From an uncultured Lachnospiraceae bacterium (lineage in GTDB: Bacteria > Bacillota > Clostridia > Lachnospirales > Lachnospiraceae), in assembly GCA_947243855.1 (NCBI GenBank), contig CAMXIK010000023.1:1-63368 (forward strand): a DNA stretch of 63,368 nt, read 5' to 3'. Shown piece after piece: positions 61,653 to 63,368 of the stretch (positions within the stretch are counted from its first letter, which is position 1; every line of letters begins with the position of its first letter). The translations under genes were made by a program, and so were the position numbers. The notes beneath the pieces are model-generated. The model did no database searches, had not been told where the DNA came from, and saw nothing but the letters and a program-made list of their open reading frames with translations.

Positions 61653-61820
61653 AAGGTTGTAATAGAGTAAACATGGTGGCAGAAAATAGTGTGATTTTGG
61701 AATAATTTCTGTGTATTAATTGAATTGATGATAGTTGGGATAATTATTTTTTTGAGGGTTTGTAGTGATGGGTAGTCGTAAAAACAGCATAGTTTTTGAT
61801 GATTTTTCCTGATGGGCTGA
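61653..61820. other. AT-rich intergenic DNA, no gene seen
   Basis: This is part of a 412-bp gap between the cassette and the transposase remnant. It is AT-rich, holds no convincing open frame, promoter or RNA, and leads into the right-hand repeat and terminator listed next. Confidence 0.6.
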
Positions 61821-61878
61821 TTTGAGGGTCTGGCAAAGTTGCCAGGCCCTTTGTTAAGATATGCGATCTGATTGCGCT
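61821..61878. repeat. Right copy of cassette-flanking repeat
   Basis: Blocks TTTGAGGGTCTGG (61821-61833), CTTTGTTAAGAT (61849-61860) and ATGCGATCTGATTGCGCT (61861-61878), in the same order as the left copy at 58105-58184. The outer blocks are identical and the middle differs by one base. The two copies bracket the three-gene cassette as direct repeats. Confidence 0.75.
61826..61857 (+). terminator. Terminator after the accessory cassette
   Basis: GGGTCTGGCAA (61826-61836) pairs with TTGCCAGGCCC (61839-61849; one G-T pair), then TTTGTT. It is a strong hairpin. It sits inside the right-hand repeat and is missing from the left copy. Confidence 0.75.
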
Positions 61879-61956
61879 CTATAATAGACTTCAGGATGTG
61901 GATATATTCATTTTTCTTTTTTATTTCGGTTCAGTTTCTATGGCGGAGTTCATGAT

Positions 61957-61988
61957 GACGTATAATAAGTTTCGCAAAGTAATTTCAT
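61957..61988 (+). repeat. Possible left inverted repeat of the IS256-like remnant
   Basis: The AAGTTTCGCAAAGTAATTTC-type sequence loosely resembles the reverse complement of 63265-63294, allowing gaps. The match is weak but the distances to the transposase remnant on each side fit an IS256-family element. Confidence 0.3.
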
Positions 61989-62064
61989 AAAAATAGACAT
62001 GGTCTATAGCCGTTTGGTAGAATAATATCACCACAACAAAATCCGCCATAGGAGGTTAAAGACC

Positions 62065-63240
62065 GTGTCTGATAACATTATACAACTAAATGAGGATCTG
62101 ATAAAGTACGATCTGAAGGATCTTGTCCGTTCCAGTGTGGAAAAAACTCTGAACGCTTGGCTCGATAAGAGGCTGATGAACTTGTCAATGCCGGGAAATA
62201 TGAGCGCTCAGGGGAGCGTCAGAGCTACCATTTCGGCCATTGCAAAAGGAATTATCAGACCACGGCAGGGGAAGTGGAACTTAATGTTCCCAAGTTAAAA
62301 GGCGTTTCGTTTGAAACTGTCATCATCAAACGCTACCGCCGTAGGGAATCCTCCGTGGAAGAAGCCCTGATCGAGATGCATCTTGCCGGAGTCTTCGTAC
62401 GCCGTGTAGAAGATATCACGGAAGCTCTTTGGGGAATGAAAGTGCCACCCAGCACGATAAAGCAACCTCAACAAAAAAGCCTATGATCATATAGAACAAT
62501 GGCGTACCCACAAGCTTTACGGCAAATATCCGTATGTCTATGTAGACGGCGTCTATCTCAAACGCAGCTGGGATGGTGAGATACACAATGTCTCTGTCCT
62601 TGTGGCTATCGGAGTCAATGAAAACGGCCGCCGTGAGATCATCGGTGTTGCGGAAGGAATGAAATAAGATAAGGAAAGTTGGCATTCTTTTTTTGTATAG
62701 CTTAAGGAGCGTGGCCTTTGCGGAGTACATCTTATTATCGGAGTTAAGAATCTGGGCATGCCGAAAACGATCCCTGAGGTGTTTCTTGACGCACGCTATC
62801 AACGTTGTAATGTACATTTTTACCGCAACATATTTTCACCCCGTAACCGAATGAAAGCCGTTGCCATGATGTTGAAGGCTACCCACGCACAGGAGAGCAA
62901 AGAAGCCGTCCATGTAGCGGAAAAACTGAAAGAGATGAAACTCAGCGTAGCAGCAAAAAAGATACAGGAAGGTATTGAAGAAACTCTCACCTATATGGAC
63001 TTCCCTACCCAGCACTGGACAAGGAGCAGGACCAACAATACCATCGAGCGGCTCAACTGTGAGATAAAACGCCGTACCAGAGCGATAGGCGCTTTTCCCG
63101 ATGGACAGAGTGCCCTGATGCTGGTATGTGCCAGACTGCGTCATGTAGTAGGTGCCCAATGGGGAACAAAGTGTTACATGAATATGGATCATCTTTACAA
63201 CATGGCACTGGATACAGAGCCTGATAACATAGCCAGTTGA
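62065..63240 (+). pseudogene. IS256 family transposase, decayed
   Basis: A mutator/IS256-type transposase broken into pieces. It begins SDNIIQLNEDLIKYDLKDLV, shifts frame near 62170 and again near 62465, then has in-frame stops at 62665-62667 and 62698-62700. The last part (from 62758) is intact to the end. Of the DDE triad, the first Asp (YVYVDGVYLK) and the Glu (TNNTIERLNCE) remain. The second Asp is replaced by Val (IIGVKNLG, codon 62743-62745). It cannot encode active transposase. GGAGG lies before the original start. Confidence 0.9.
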
Positions 63241-63264
63241 CTAACGGATACCAAGCGGCAGAAA

Positions 63265-63294
63265 ATAAATTTGTAAATAAATCTTGGTACTATC
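63265..63294 (-). repeat. Possible right inverted repeat of the IS256-like remnant
   Basis: The reverse complement (GATAGTACCAAGATTTATTT...) resembles IS256-family terminal repeats and, loosely, 61957-61988. The remaining sequence to the window end is AT-rich with no gene seen. Confidence 0.3.
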
Positions 63295-63368
63295 TCAAAA
63301 AGATTGATTATCTGTTTCTTTGTGACATTTTTCCATAAAATGGCTGTAGAAAATCATAAAATTATCCG

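Noticed and set aside
58080..63368. Integrative element or prophage
   Set aside because: No integrase, att-tRNA, replication or phage structural gene was seen; only a small cassette and a decayed IS.

Overview
The window looks like a chromosomal segment of a spore-forming Lachnospiraceae-type Clostridia. The evidence is a complete spoIIIAA-AH operon, spoIVB, a Firmicutes-style argR-recN cluster, remA, RqcH, ribonuclease Y, an IS256-type transposase remnant, strong GGAGG ribosome binding sites and moderately GC-rich coding sequence. No species is claimed. Almost all of the window is housekeeping sequence. About 3.5 kb near the right end (roughly 58.1-61.7 kb) is clearly AT-rich and accessory.

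Layout. 0-7.8 kb: RNase P RNA (5' end cut by the window), a secreted trypsin-like protease, an aldose-1-epimerase-like protein, an ABC-2 exporter pair, two G3E/CobW-type P-loop proteins (one with a very long His tract, one joined to a YcgQ/DUF1980-like tail), a CmpB-like membrane protein and a PHP phosphoesterase. 7.9-13.1 kb: the eight-gene spoIIIA operon behind a likely sigma-E promoter. 13.2-26.6 kb: prfC, a transglutaminase-like lipid- or membrane-anchored protein, then asp23-nusB-xseA-xseB-ispA-dxs-tlyA-nadK-argR-recN-spoIVB. In most sporeformers spo0A follows spoIVB. Here it does not.

26.6-40.7 kb: carbohydrate block. An AraC regulator is divergent from an ABC importer (binding protein and two permeases, no ATPase), a GH3 beta-xylosidase-like enzyme and a GH43 enzyme. 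An ECF S-component with a DUF4430 protein, an SGNH esterase, a chemoreceptor and a LacI regulator follow. Together they suggest sensing, uptake and cleavage of xylo- or arabino-oligosaccharides. Shared motifs in the intergenic regions indicate likely AraC and LacI operators. 40.7-45.6 kb: a receiver-less protein carrying only the Spo0A DNA-binding domain, behind a structured 5' leader, then glycogen synthase, a SpoVB/MurJ-like flippase and an MBL-fold lipoprotein.

45.5-58.1 kb: rqcH, yicC, remA, gmk, rpoZ, rimO, pgsA, cinA, a repeat-rich membrane protein, recA with two LexA boxes, recX and rny. 58.1-63.4 kb: AT-rich cassette of a possible 29-residue leader peptide, a nitrilase-fold protein with a Cys cluster, a winged-helix protein and an unknown helical protein. 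Related direct repeats lie on both sides, and a decayed IS256-family element comes next. This cassette and the receiver-less Spo0A protein are the best candidates for undescribed biology. Both functional readings are inference from sequence alone.
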